Positions 33,662-45,340 of a DNA stretch of 64,000 nucleotides are shown here, piece after piece. Below the pieces are notes generated by a model. It searched no databases and was not told the DNA's origin. It saw nothing but the letters and a program-made list of their open reading frames with translations. Source of the DNA: Magicicada septendecula (taxonomy: Eukaryota > Arthropoda > Insecta > Hemiptera > Cicadidae); the NCBI GenBank assembly GCA_034769895.1, contig CM068372.1, positions 240,336,343 through 240,400,342 of the forward strand, written 5' to 3'. Numbering within the stretch: position 1 is the first letter of the stretch; each line of letters opens with the position of its first letter. The position numbers and the translations under genes are program-made.

Positions 33662-34282
33662 ATGGCAAACAATAACGAAAATGTCAGCCTCACTGACATT
33701 GTAAATGAAAGCCAAATAAGCGTGAATGAGTCGCAAATCATGAGTGAAGGAATTCACTCAACGCCAGTCCCGACTAAAAAGGCTGAAGGTAATGAACTAA
33801 TGAAAATGATGCAAATGCTTTTTAATGCACAGAGTGTAAAGTTTGATGAGAAATTTAATAAACTCGATGAAAAATTTAATGGACAGAATGTAAAGTTTGA
33901 TGAAGTGAAAAACAAAATTAAGAGACAAACATTTTATTTTAATAAACAATTTGGCGGAATGAATAAAAGATTAGACGAGAAATTAAATCAGATAAGGAAT
34001 AAGAAGGTAAGTAGCAGTAACAATAGGAGGAAAAGTAAGGAAGGAAGAATTAATAACAAGGTGAGTAATAATGATGATTTGAATAATGAGTTCATAAGTG
34101 ATAACAATGATATAAACAAAAATATGGTGTTAGAAAATAATGGTGTGAATATTGATAGTGATGATGAAATTTTAGAGGGAGTAGAATATAATGATGGAAT
34201 GTTAGTTTGTGCTGATGAGTCAGAGAGAAAGTGGAGAGAATATACAGGTAGAGGGGTTGCAGGGGGTAAATTTTTCCCGTGA
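33662..34282 (+). CDS. U5 gag-like coiled-coil ORF, 206 aa
   Basis: This ORF begins 173 bp after the start of the primer binding site and has the same length and layout in U4-U10. An acidic N-terminus is followed by a coiled coil (about residues 55-115), a basic Lys/Arg/Asn-rich stretch (116-140) that could bind RNA, and an acidic end. U5 reads FGGMNKR where U4 and U11 read FDEMNKR. Donor-like sites AAG/GTAAGT (GT at 34007) and AAG/GTGAGT (GT at 34061) fall inside it. No zinc knuckle or capsid motif is seen. It is the longest frame that stays open in the unit, but it ends at a frame break and not at a natural C-terminus. Confidence 0.6.
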   Translation: MANNNENVSLTDIVNESQISVNESQIMSEGIHSTPVPTKKAEGNELMKMMQMLFNAQSVKFDEKFNKLDEKFNGQNVKFDEVKNKIKRQTFYFNKQFGGMNKRLDEKLNQIRNKKVSSSNNRRKSKEGRINNKVSNNDDLNNEFISDNNDINKNMVLENNGVNIDSDDEILEGVEYNDGMLVCADESERKWREYTGRGVAGGKFFP

Positions 34283-34861
34283 TGTTGTAGTCGGGGGTGA
34301 AGAAAAGGCGTCACTAGCGTATTTGGAAGACATATGGTCTGCAAATAACCGTCCCTGGAATTTTTGTGCACCTGATAGTTGGTGCAGCAATAAAGTTGTA
34401 GTGTCCCCTGCATATATTGAGAGAGACAGAGTGTGACTTGGTGTTATGGTGAGATATATTTAGAGAGAGAGTTGTGGGTAGATAGAGAGATAAAATTATT
34501 GAAGGTGAATAGAAATTATGAAGAATTTGTAGAAAGGTTAGAAGTAGAGAGAGCTGGTAATTATATTGAATACGTACCTTGTATTGAAGCTGATATAGCA
34601 GCAGTATGGGATGATGTTGATAACAATGAATTATTAATTTACCTGATTATGAATAATCATAATAAGAGTGACAGGACCGTACTCTATGGTGACATGTTAC
34701 ATTATGAAGTAATATGGAATAAGCATATTAATTCAAATAGTATTGTGGAAATATATGAAGAATTCGATAAGTATTATATTGATGGTAATAATATAATGTA
34801 TTCGATAATAAATGACTTGTATAGACTTAAAATTAGATGGTTATATGATGATGGAGGTTAA
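34209..34861 (+). pseudogene. U5 second gag-like region, two frames
   Basis: Frame one (34209-34436) holds VVVGGEEKASLAYLEDIWSANNRPW; frame two (34433-34861, the same frame as the first ORF) holds TWCYGEIYLEREL through WLYDDGG. The break between them is at the GA tract, here GAGAGAGACAGAG. So two frame changes separate the first ORF from the natural end at WLYDDGG. Function unknown; the position before pol makes a Gag C-terminal part likely. Confidence 0.6.
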
Positions 34862-35753
34862 GTGTTTTATTGTGTATGAACAATCAACTATGTGAACAGT
34901 GTGGTTTTGAAATGGATTGTCTTGTGAAACGATATTCGGTCAATGATAACAAATAATAAGTTGGTTTGTATATTTTTATGTGTCAATGTTAAAGGTGATT
35001 GTGTATAAATTATGTTGTGTATTAAGTATATTTTTATGTGAACCATGTAGGTAATAGGTAACAGTTGATTTAATAATAAAGTATAATATTTTTTTACTAA
35101 ATAAATAATGAGAATAATTGTGAAGTCTAAGGTAATTAAGTAATTTTGTGTTGTAAAATTGATTGAACTAAGTAATTGAAGATTAATTAATTATTGTTGT
35201 ATAAAAGAGATTTGATAATGAAGTTAAATGATTTTATGAGATTTAGATTATCTAATGAGTAGTAAATGATTAAAAGTCATATGTTTGGATGTTAAGTTAC
35301 ATTATTGTTAGGAGGTAAGTGATAAATTTTCCAGGATCATATTAAGGTGAAATATTATAAAAGATAGAGTTTGGGTAATGAGTATTTAAATAACGCATCT
35401 GAGTTCGTTAATGTTAACTTTAATTGGGAGTTAGATGAAATAAGAATTTTGAAATATGTAATACAGAAACAGGGTAATAGTAGGGACACAGTAGAGGGAG
35501 TTATTATATGTAAAGAGAGAGTAATGTAATTAGAGAGTAAATAGTTGCTGGTGAGATTTTGTAGATGGAAGTGAGGTGGTAAGGAGTGACCAACGTGCGT
35601 CGTTGGGCAGGGAATTGTGAAGGATCGAGGAGTGATTGCCAAGATTATAGGAAGGGCTGAAGGTGACGAATGGAATTGCCAAGGTCGGGAACACACATCC
35701 TAGATACAAAGAGGGTAATAGATATTTGATTATAAAAGAGGAGAATGGTATAA

Positions 35754-35936
35754 GTGGAATTAGTGATGAAGGGGTTTATTATTGAGAGATTGGTGTCACC
35801 CTATGTAATTCAGTTAGGGATTGTTAGTAGGAAGAAAAGGAGTAAGATTATAGATACAAATGCCAGTTTAATAAGTCAAATCATGGTGAATAATGGAGGG
35901 TCACCCAAACTAATTGATAATGAAAATGGTAAATAA
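35754..35936 (+). pseudogene. U5 reverse transcriptase N-terminal stub
   Basis: Reads MKGFIIERLVSPYV, VSRKKRSK and SLISQIMVNNGGSPK. Compared with U4 it has MKGF for LKGV and KRSK for KGSK, variants shared with U6-U8. Confidence 0.6.
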
Positions 35937-36652
35937 TAGGGAATTCATAGTAGAAATGTAATAAGAAATGAAATGTGATGTAACATGAATGTTAATAATA
36001 AATTTGAATTTTTTAGAGAATAATGGTACAATAATGAATAATTAAAAATTTGAAATAAAAGAGTTGATGGAAATGATATTATAATGTTTGTAATTTTTAT
36101 ACAAGTTATTTTAAATGTGAATTGTGTAATGTAAATGTAACAATGTTAATGTTTTATAATGTTATATTATGTTGTATGGTCATAGTGTGTGTGGTGAGGA
36201 GGTTGCTACAGGGGTAGTAACGTTAAATAAATATTAAATAGATGACATTGATACTGGTGTCAAGCATAAAAGGTAATTATGATTCTGTTTGAAGAAGTAT
36301 TAGTATCAGGAAAGCAGATCAATGAATTTTAAATAGCTAGATTGTTTGCCATAATGAATTTGTGTTTAGGATTCTATATAATAGATACATAGATAAATTG
36401 TGTTTATTTTGTTAAACTTAAGGAATTATTTTACATGTTATTGCCTTAGTGTAAGAGTATATTTTCTTGTGTTGGAAAGAGGTAAAATATTATTGACTGG
36501 AGTCAAAACTTTGATAAAATGTAGGAATGCAAAAGAGAAAGAGACCTCTATTATATTTCTTGTTTTATCTCTGTGTTAGAGAAGTTAGTCATTAAAAATA
36601 AAACCAATGCTTATTAACGTAAACCAATGCAGCTAAAGGGAGACAGATCAGT

Positions 36653-37649
36653 TGTGGATATGGCAGTATACAAGGCAACTATTTGATTTTATTTGGATGT
36701 TTCAGAGTTTGGTGATGCTGTGGCGGCGGTCCTGAGCTGGCCAGCGCGTCAGAGCAGGAACATCAAGCGCCTGACTGGCCTTCAGTGTTGGGATCTCGCA
36801 AGAGAAGTCCAGTAAGGTCATGCAGTTACGGTCACAGTCACTGGACCAAGGGTAATTTAGCAATATTTCTTTGTATATAAACACCACAGGGGGCTGTGGC
36901 GATATATCCTTGCTGATCCCTTGAGGAAGTATGAATGTGTCAATGAGAGTTTTTATGCTTCGCCATAAATCCTCTCATTGAGGGGGTTTTGTAATGGTAC
37001 ATTAAATCAGTATAGGAATTTGTGGGTACAGGGAAATATAATTTTAATTTTTATTCAAATGTAAGCAAATATGTGAAAGCAAAAGTTTCCCAAAATGATA
37101 CAACGCAGATCGCTCCGACGATTTGGCGTCAAGGTCACTGGTGTACGTGCCGATTATCAGCAACGCATAACAAGCAACAAACAGGACACTCCTAAAACAT
37201 TATCAAAATATATAAAACGTAATCGTTGCGATGTAACACAATACCGTCATCACCGCGAAACAATAGATATGATGACGTAATAACAGTTTCCACTAGTAAA
37301 AAATCCGCCATGTTATCTGCCCAGTTACCCAGCAGTACTTGTGCGAGATGCACGCTAATTAAATTGCTGGCCAGTAATTGCCAGCAACAACATAGAATAT
37401 GGAAGAAATGTAGTTAAAATTTACAAGTGAAATCAGTCGACAATAACAGTTTAGAAAATGTGAAGTAAAATCATTGAAACAGCAATAACAGAAAGACTTT
37501 CAATAATTCGGCAATCACATGAGGAACCATGAGGGACGTCCGATTATCATCAACTATCATTTAGATTCCAAAAGTAGAACTTCAAGATTTTAAGTCCAAT
37601 AATCTATAAATGTTTGAGCTCAGATTAAACAAAATGTACCACTTTTCAG

Positions 37650-37702
<53 letters not shown>

Positions 37703-38189
37703 TAAGCTTGTATACCGGTATATGCCTAGAACCAGATCACTAAGCATTGGTTCAAGTTACGTGATCAGAAAAGTAACTATGAGAAAGAGCAAACTGCAGT
37801 AAATTTTAAAACCACTTGATAGTAACTTAAACTTAAAATATATTATGTAATCAAGGCGCATGTAATGCTCAGGCAGCGAAAGTGTTTCACGGCCATTTTG
37901 TTTTGGGCTTGCTAAAGAAACAAGCATCCATTTTGTTTTTATGTGTGTTGTATTTCCAAAATGTTTGAAATTAAATTACCAGTTGTCAATAGAAATATTA
38001 GCGTCTATCATTTCTGATAACCGTTCAATCTCAGCATCGCTTAAAAAGAACCTTGGACCCGAACGCAAAAAATACGTAATGTTGGTAACACAACAATGGC
38101 GCCTGAATCAGTATGTCAACAAATAAGTGCTAATCAGATCTCACCAGGTAAGTCACGTAAAAATATAATCATGAGTGAGTTTATTAACA
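36653..38189 (+). repeat. Candidate LTR between U5 and U6
   Basis: The proposed LTR starts TGTGGATATGG, four bases after the polypurine-like AAAGGGAGACAGA tract, and ends TTATTAACA two bases before the primer binding site. That gives 1,537 bp with TGT...ACA ends. In a tandem array adjacent units share one LTR, so there is no second copy bounded by unique sequence to confirm the left edge. The right edge is better supported than the left. The interval includes a 61-codon open frame near 37095 and another near 37941, which I take as chance frames in non-coding LTR. Confidence 0.35.
37652..37698 (+). repeat. GT microsatellite in U5
   Basis: Pure GT run of 47 bases. Confidence 0.98.
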
Positions 38190-38364
38190 AATGGCGCCCG
38201 AACTGGGACATTATATAAATAAAATTTTATATAAATAAGCCGGAATAAGAGACAGAACGGTTATTGGGTTAATGTATAGCGCGATACGTAAGAATTTAGG
38301 TTATGTTGTGTCGAGTATATGGTAGATATACAGTAATATTTTAAATATATTTTTAAAACTCTAA

Positions 38365-38985
38365 ATGGCAAACAATAACGAAAATGTCAGCCTCACTGAC
38401 ATTGTAAATGAAAGCCAAATAAGCGTGAATGAGTCGCAAATCATGAGTGAAGGAATTCACTCAACGCCAGTCCCGACTAAAAAGGCTGAAGGTAATGAAC
38501 TAATGAAAATGATGCAAATGCTTTTTAATGCACAGAGTGTAAAGTTTGATGAGAAATTTAATAAACTCGATGAAAAATTTAATGGACAGAATGTAAAGTT
38601 TGATGAAGTGAAAAACAAAATTAAGAGACAAACATTTTATTTTAATAAACAATTTGGCGGAATGAATAAAAGATTAGACGAGAAATTAAATCAGATAAGG
38701 AATAAGAAGGTAAGTAGCAGTAACAATAGGAGGAAAAGTAAGGAAGGAAGAATTAATAACAAGGTGAGTAATAATGATGATTTGAATAATGAGTTCATAA
38801 GTGATAACAATGATATAAACAAAAATATGGTGTTAGAAAATAATGGTGTGAATATTGATAGTGATGATGAAATTTTAGAGGGAGTAGAATATAATGTTGG
38901 AATGTTAGTTTGTGCTGATGAGTCAGAGAGAAAGTGGAGAGAATATACATGTAGAGGGGTTGCAGGGGGTAAATTTTTCCCGTGA
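38365..38985 (+). CDS. U6 gag-like coiled-coil ORF, 206 aa
   Basis: Identical to the U5 product except for EYNVGML instead of EYNDGML and YTCRG instead of YTGRG near the end. Both changes recur in U7-U10. Confidence 0.6.
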   Translation: MANNNENVSLTDIVNESQISVNESQIMSEGIHSTPVPTKKAEGNELMKMMQMLFNAQSVKFDEKFNKLDEKFNGQNVKFDEVKNKIKRQTFYFNKQFGGMNKRLDEKLNQIRNKKVSSSNNRRKSKEGRINNKVSNNDDLNNEFISDNNDINKNMVLENNGVNIDSDDEILEGVEYNVGMLVCADESERKWREYTCRGVAGGKFFP

Positions 38986-39564
38986 TGTTGTAGTCGGGGG
39001 TGAAGAAAAGGCGTCACTAGCGTATTTGGAAGACATATGGTCTGCAAATAACCGTCCCTGGAATTTTTGTGCACCTGATAGTTGGTGCAGCAATAAAGTT
39101 GTAGTGTCCCCTGCATATATTGAGAGAGAGAGAGTGTGTCTTGGTGTTATGGTGAGATATATTTAGAGAGAGAGTTGTGGGTAGATAGAGAGATAAAATT
39201 ATTGAAGGTGAATAGAAATTATGAAGAATTTGTAGAAAGGTTAGAAGTAGAGAGAGCTGGTAATTATATTGAATACGTACCTTGTATTGAAGCTGATATA
39301 GCAGCAGTAGGGGATGATGTTGATAACAATGAATTATTAATTTACCTGATTATGAATAATCATAATAAGAGTGACAGGACCGTACTCTATGGTGACATGT
39401 TACATTATGAAGTAATATGGAATAAGCATATTAATTCAAATAGTATTGTGGAAATATATGAAGAATTCGATAAGTATTATATTGATGGTAATAATATAAT
39501 GTATTCGATAATAAATGACTTGTATAGACTTAAAATTAGATGGTTATATGATGATGGAGGTTAA
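38912..39564 (+). pseudogene. U6 second gag-like region, two frames
   Basis: As in U5, in frames 38912-39166 and 39136-39564. After the GA tract U6 reads GTGTCTTGG in place of GTGACTTGG; this removes the TGA that ends the first frame in U5, so the two frames overlap by 31 bp but remain out of phase. Confidence 0.6.
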
Positions 39565-40456
39565 GTGTTTTATTGTGTATGAACAATCAACTATGTGAAC
39601 AGTGTGGTTTTGAAATGGATTGTCTTGTGAAACGATATTCGGTCAATGATAACAAATAATAAGTTGGTTTGTATATTTTTATGTGTCAATGTTAAAGGTG
39701 ATTGTGTATAAATTATGTTGTGTATTATGTATATTTTTATGTGAACCATATAGGTAATAGGTAACAGTTGATTTAATAATAAAGTATAATATTTTTTTAC
39801 TAAATAAATAATGAGAATAATTGTGAAGTCTAAGGTAATTAAGTAATTTTGTGTTGTAAAATTGATTGAACTAAGTAATTGAAGATTAATTAATTATTGT
39901 TGTATAAAAGAGATTTGATAATGAAGTTAAATGATTTTATGAGATTTAGATTATCTAATGAGTAGTAAATGATTAAAAGTCATATGTTTGGATGTTAAGT
40001 TACATTATTGTTAGGAGGTAAGTGATAAATTTTCCAGGATCATATTAAGGTGAAATATTATAAAAGATAGAGTTTGGGTAATGAGTATTTAAATAACGCA
40101 TCTGAGTTCGTTAATGTTAACTTTAATTGGGAGTTAGATGAAATAAGAATTTTGAAATATGTAATACAGAAACAGGGTAATAGTAGGGACACAGTAGAGG
40201 GAGTTATTATATGTAAAGAGAGAGTAATGTAATTAGAGAGTAAATAGTTGCTGGTGAGATTTTGTAGATGGAAGTGAGGTGGTAAGGAGTGACCAACGTG
40301 CGTCGTTGGGCAGGGAATTGTGAAGGATCGAGGAGTGATTGCCAAGATTATAGGAAGGGCTGAAGGTGACGAATGGAATTGCCAAGGTCGGGACCACACA
40401 TCCTAGATACAAAGAGGGTAATAGATATTTGATTATAAAAGAGGAGAATGGTATAA

Positions 40457-40639
40457 GTGGAATTAGTGATGAAGGGGTTTATTATTGAGAGATTGGTGTC
40501 ACCCTATGTAATTCAGTTAGGGATTGTTAGTAGGAAGAAAAGGAGTAAGATTATAGATACAAATGCCAGTTTAATAAGTCAAATCATGGTGAATAATGGA
40601 GGGTCACCCAAACTAATTGATAATGAAAATGGTAAATAA
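40457..40639 (+). pseudogene. U6 reverse transcriptase N-terminal stub
   Basis: Same predicted 60 residues as U5. Confidence 0.6.
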
Positions 40640-42352
40640 TAGGGAATTCATAGTAGAAATGTAATAAGAAATGAAATGTGATGTAACATGAATGTTAATA
40701 ATAAATTTGAATTTTTTAGAGAATAATGGTACAATAATGAATAATTAAAAATTTGAAATAAAAGAGTTGATGGAAATGATATTATAATGTTTGTAATTTT
40801 TATACAAGTTATTTTAAATGTGAATTGTGTAATGTAAATGTAACAATGTTAATGTTTTATAATGTTATATTATGTTGTATGGTCATAGTGTGTGTGGTGA
40901 GGAGGTTGCTACAGGGGTAGTAACGTTAAATAAATATTAAATAGATGACATTGATACTGGTGTCAAGCATAAAAGGTAATTATGATTCTGTTTGAAGAAG
41001 TATTAGTATCAGGAAAGCAGATCAATGAATTTTAAATAGCTAGATTGTTTGCCATAATGAATTTGTGTTTAGGATTCTATATAATAGATACATAGATAAA
41101 TTGTGTTTATTTTGTTAAACTTAAGGAATTATTTTACATGTTATTGCCTTAGTGTAAGAGTATATTTTCTTGTGTTGGAAAGAGGTAAAATATTATTGAC
41201 TGGAGTCAAAACTTTGATAAAATGTAGGAATGCAAAAGAGAAAGAGACCTCTATTATATTTCTTGTTTTATCTCTGTGTTAGAGAAGTTAGTCATTAAAA
41301 ATAAAACCAATGCTTATTAACGTAAACCAATGCAGCTAAAGGGAGACAGATCAGTTGTGGATATGGCAGTATACAAGGCAACTATTTGATTTTATTTGGA
41401 TGTTTCAGAGTTTGGTGATGCTGTGGCGGCGGTCCTGAGCTGGCCAGCGCGTCAGAGCAGGAACATCAAGCGCCTGACTGGCCTTCAGTGTTGGGATCTC
41501 GCAAGAGAAGTCCAGTAAGGTCATGCAGTTACGGTCACAGTCACTGGACCAAGGGTAATTTAGCAATATTTCTTTGTATATAAACACCACAGGGGGCTGT
41601 GGCGATATATCCTTGCTGATCCCTTGAGGAAGTATGAATGTGTCAATGAGAGTTTTTATGCTTCGCCATAAATCCTCTCATTGAGGGGGTTTTGTAATGG
41701 TACATTAAATCAGTATAGGAATTTGTGGGTACAGGGAAATATAATTTTAATTTTTATTCAAATGTAAGCAAATATGTGAAAGCAAAAGTTTCCCAAAATG
41801 ATACAACGCAGTTCGCTCCGACGATTTGGCGTCAAGGTCACTGGTGTACGTGCCGATTATCAGCAACGCATAACAAGCAACAAACAGGACACTCCTAAAA
41901 CATTATCAAAATATATAAAACGTAATCGTTGCGATGTAACACAATACCGTCATCACCGCGAAACAATAGATATGATGACGTAATAACAGTTTCCACTAGT
42001 AAAAAATCCGCCATGTTATCTGCCCAGTTACCCAGCAGTACTTGTGCGAGATGCACGCTAATTAAATTGCTGGCCAGTAATTGCCAGCAACAACATAGAA
42101 TATGGAAGAAATGTAGTTAAAATTTACAAGTGAAATCAGTCGACAATAACAGTTTAGAAAATGTGAAGTAAAATCATTGAAACAGCAATAACAGAAAGAC
42201 TTTCAATAATTCGGCAATCACATGAGGAACCATGAGGGACGTCCGATTATCATCAACTATCATTTAGATTCCAAAAGTAGAACTTCAAGATTTTAAGTCC
42301 AATAATCTATAAATGTTTGAGCTCAGATTAAACAAAATGTACCACTTTTCAG

Positions 42353-42354
<2 letters not shown>

Positions 42355-42399
<45 letters not shown>
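42355..42399 (+). repeat. GT microsatellite in U6
   Basis: Pure GT run of 45 bases. Confidence 0.98.
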
Positions 42400-42403
<4 letters not shown>

Positions 42404-43065
42404 TAAGCTTGTATACCGGTATATGCCTAGAACCAGATCACTAAGCATTGGTTCAAGTTACGTGATCAGAAAAGTAACTATGAGAAAGAGCAAACTGCAG
42501 TAAATTTTAAAACCACTTGATAGTAACTTAAACTTAAAATATATTATGTAATCAAGGCGCATGTAATGCTCAGGCAGCGAAAGTGTTTCACGGCCATTTT
42601 GTTTTGGGCTTGCTAAAGAAACAAGCATCCATTTTGTTTTTATGTGTGTTGTATTTCCAAAATGTTTGAAATTAAATTACCAGTTGTCAATAGAAATATT
42701 AGCGTCTATCATTTCTGATAACCGTTCAATCTCAGCATCGCTTAAAAAGAACCTTGGACCCGAACGCAAAAAATACGTAATGTTGGTAACACAACAATGG
42801 CGCCTGAATCAGTATGTCAACAAATAAGTGTTAATCAGATCTCACCAGGTAAGTCACGTAAAAATATAATCATGAGTGAGTTTATTAACAAATGGCGCCC
42901 GAACTGGGACATTATATAAATAAAATTTTATATAAATAAGCCGGAATAAGAGACAGAACGGTTATTGGGTTAATGTATAGCGCGATACGTAAGAATTTAG
43001 GTTATGTTGTGTCGAGTATATGGTAGATATACAGTAATATTTTAAATATATTTTTAAAACTCTAA

Positions 43066-43686
43066 ATGGCAAACAATAACGAAAATGTCAGCCTCACTGA
43101 CATTGTAAATGAAAGCCAAATAAGCGTGAATGAGTCGCAAATCATGAGTGAAGGAATTCACTCAACGCCAGTCCCGACTAAAAAGGCTGAAGGTAATGAA
43201 CTAATGAAAATGATGCAAATGCTTTTTAATGCACAGAGTGTAAAGTTTGATGAGAAATTTAATAAACTCGATGAAAAATTTAATGGACAGAATGTAAAGT
43301 TTGATGAAGTGAAAAACAAAATTAAGAGACAAACATTTTATTTTAATAAACAATTTGGCGGAATGAATAAAAGATTAGACGAGAAATTAAATCAGATAAG
43401 GAATAAGAAGGTAAGTAGCAGTAACAATAGGAGGAAAAGTAAGGAAGGAAGAATTAATAACAAGGTGAGTAATAATGATGATTTGAATAATGAGTTCATA
43501 AGTGATAACAATGATATAAACAAAAATATGGTGTTAGAAAATAATGGTGTGAATATTGATAGTGATGATGAAATTTTAGAGGGAGTAGAATATAATGTTG
43601 GAATGTTAGTTTGTGCTGATGAGTCAGAGAGAAAGTGGAGAGAATATACATGTAGAGGGGTTGCAGGGGGTAAATTTTTCCCGTGA
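43066..43686 (+). CDS. U7 gag-like coiled-coil ORF, 206 aa
   Basis: Predicted product identical to that of U6. Confidence 0.6.
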   Translation: MANNNENVSLTDIVNESQISVNESQIMSEGIHSTPVPTKKAEGNELMKMMQMLFNAQSVKFDEKFNKLDEKFNGQNVKFDEVKNKIKRQTFYFNKQFGGMNKRLDEKLNQIRNKKVSSSNNRRKSKEGRINNKVSNNDDLNNEFISDNNDINKNMVLENNGVNIDSDDEILEGVEYNVGMLVCADESERKWREYTCRGVAGGKFFP

Positions 43687-44265
43687 TGTTGTAGTCGGGG
43701 GTGAAGAAAAGGCGTCACTAGCGTATTTGGAAGACATATGGTCTGCAAATAACCGTCCCTGGAATTTTTGTGCACCTGATAGTTGGTGCAGCAATAAAGT
43801 TGTAGTGTCCCCTGCATATATTGAGAGAGAGAGAGTGTGTCTTGGTGTTATGGTGAGATATATTTAGAGAGAGAGTTGTGGGTAGATAGAGAGATAAAAT
43901 TATTGAAGGTGAATAGAAATTATGAAGAATTTGTAGAAAGGTTAGAAGTAGAGAGAGCTGGTAATTATATTGAATACGTACCTTGTATTGAAGCTGATAT
44001 AGCAGCAGTAGGGGATGATGTTGATAACAATGAATTATTAATTTACCTGATTATGAATAATCATAATAAGAGTGACAGGACCGTACTCTATGGTGACATG
44101 TTACATTATGAAGTAATATGGAATAAGCATATTAATTCAAATAGTATTGTGGAAATATATGAAGAATTCGATAAGTATTATATTGATGGTAATAATATAA
44201 TGTATTCGATAATAAATGACTTGTATAGACTTAAAATTAGATGGTTATATGATGATGGAGGTTAA
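43613..44265 (+). pseudogene. U7 second gag-like region, two frames
   Basis: Frames 43613-43867 and 43837-44265, with the same GTGTCTTGG variant as U6. Confidence 0.6.
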
Positions 44266-45157
44266 GTGTTTTATTGTGTATGAACAATCAACTATGTGAA
44301 CAGTGTGGTTTTGAAATGGATTGTCTTGTGAAACGATATTCGGTCAATGATAACAAATAATAAGTTGGTTTGTATATTTTTATGTGTCAATGTTAAAGGT
44401 GATTGTGTATAAATTATGTTGTGTATTATGTATATTTTTATGTGAACCATATAGGTAATAGGTAACAGTTGATTTAATAATAAAGTATAATATTTTTTTA
44501 CTAAATAAATAATGAGAATAATTGTGAAGTCTAAGGTAATTAAGTAATTTTGTGTTGTAAAATTGATTGAACTAAGTAATTGAAGATTAATTAATTATTG
44601 TTGTATAAAAGAGATTTGATAATGAAGTTAAATGATTTTATGAGATTTAGATTATCTAATGAGTAGTAAATGATTAAAAGTCATATGTTTGGATGTTAAG
44701 TTACATTATTGTTAGGAGGTAAGTGATAAATTTTCCAGGATCATATTAAGGTGAAATATTATAAAAGATAGAGTTTGGGTAATGAGTATTTAAATAACGC
44801 ATCTGAGTTCGTTAATGTTAACTTTAATTGGGAGTTAGATGAAATAAGAATTTTGAAATATGTAATACAGAAACAGGGTAATAGTAGGGACACAGTAGAG
44901 GGAGTTATTATATGTAAAGAGAGAGTAATGTAATTAGAGAGTAAATAGTTGCTGGTGAGATTTTGTAGATGGAAGTGAGGTGGTAAGGAGTGACCAACGT
45001 GCGTCGTTGGGCAGGGAATTGTGAAGGATCGAGGAGTGATTGCCAAGATTATAGGAAGGGCTGAAGGTGACGAATGGAATTGCCAAGGTCGGGACCACAC
45101 ATCCTAGATACAAAGAGGGTAATAGATATTTGATTATAAAAGAGGAGAATGGTATAA

Positions 45158-45340
45158 GTGGAATTAGTGATGAAGGGGTTTATTATTGAGAGATTGGTGT
45201 CACCCTATGTAATTCAGTTAGGGATTGTTAGTAGGAAGAAAAGGAGTAAGATTATAGATACAAATGCCAGTTTAATAAGTCAAATCATGGTGAATAATGG
45301 AGGGTCACCCAAACTAATTGATAATGAAAATGGTAAATAA
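45158..45340 (+). pseudogene. U7 reverse transcriptase N-terminal stub
   Basis: Same predicted residues as U5 and U6. Confidence 0.6.

Larger units (their letters stand above)
33489..38191 (+). mobile_element. U5: reference unit of the homogenised array
   Basis: Layout within the unit: primer binding site (33489), gag-like ORF (33662-34282), second region in shifted frames (34209-34861), about 900 bp of degraded coding sequence, RT stub (35754-35936), AT-rich non-coding DNA, a purine tract AAAGGGAGACAGA (36635-36647), then a probable LTR to the next primer site. The GT run is at 37652-37698. The unit is 4,703 bp, or 4,656 bp without the GT run. The pol gene beyond the RT front is gone, so it cannot supply its own RT, RNase H or integrase. 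Confidence 0.92.
38192..42892 (+). mobile_element. U6: array unit
   Basis: 4,701 bp; the GT run at 42355-42399 is 45 bases, leaving 4,656 bp. The primer site is at 38192-38209. It shares with U7 the variants GGGACCACAC near 40391 and GTGTCTTGG after the GA tract, and with U8 the GTGCTAATC variant near 38127. Confidence 0.93.

Noticed and set aside
37095-37417. Two overlapping open frames of 61-63 codons repeated in each unit upstream of the GT run.
   Set aside because: They lie in the proposed LTR, have no recognisable domain and repeat only because the whole unit repeats.
37941-38126. A 61-codon frame (CVVFPKCLKLN...) just before the primer site in most units.
   Set aside because: It ends in the partial primer-site region and has no homology I recognise; most likely LTR sequence.
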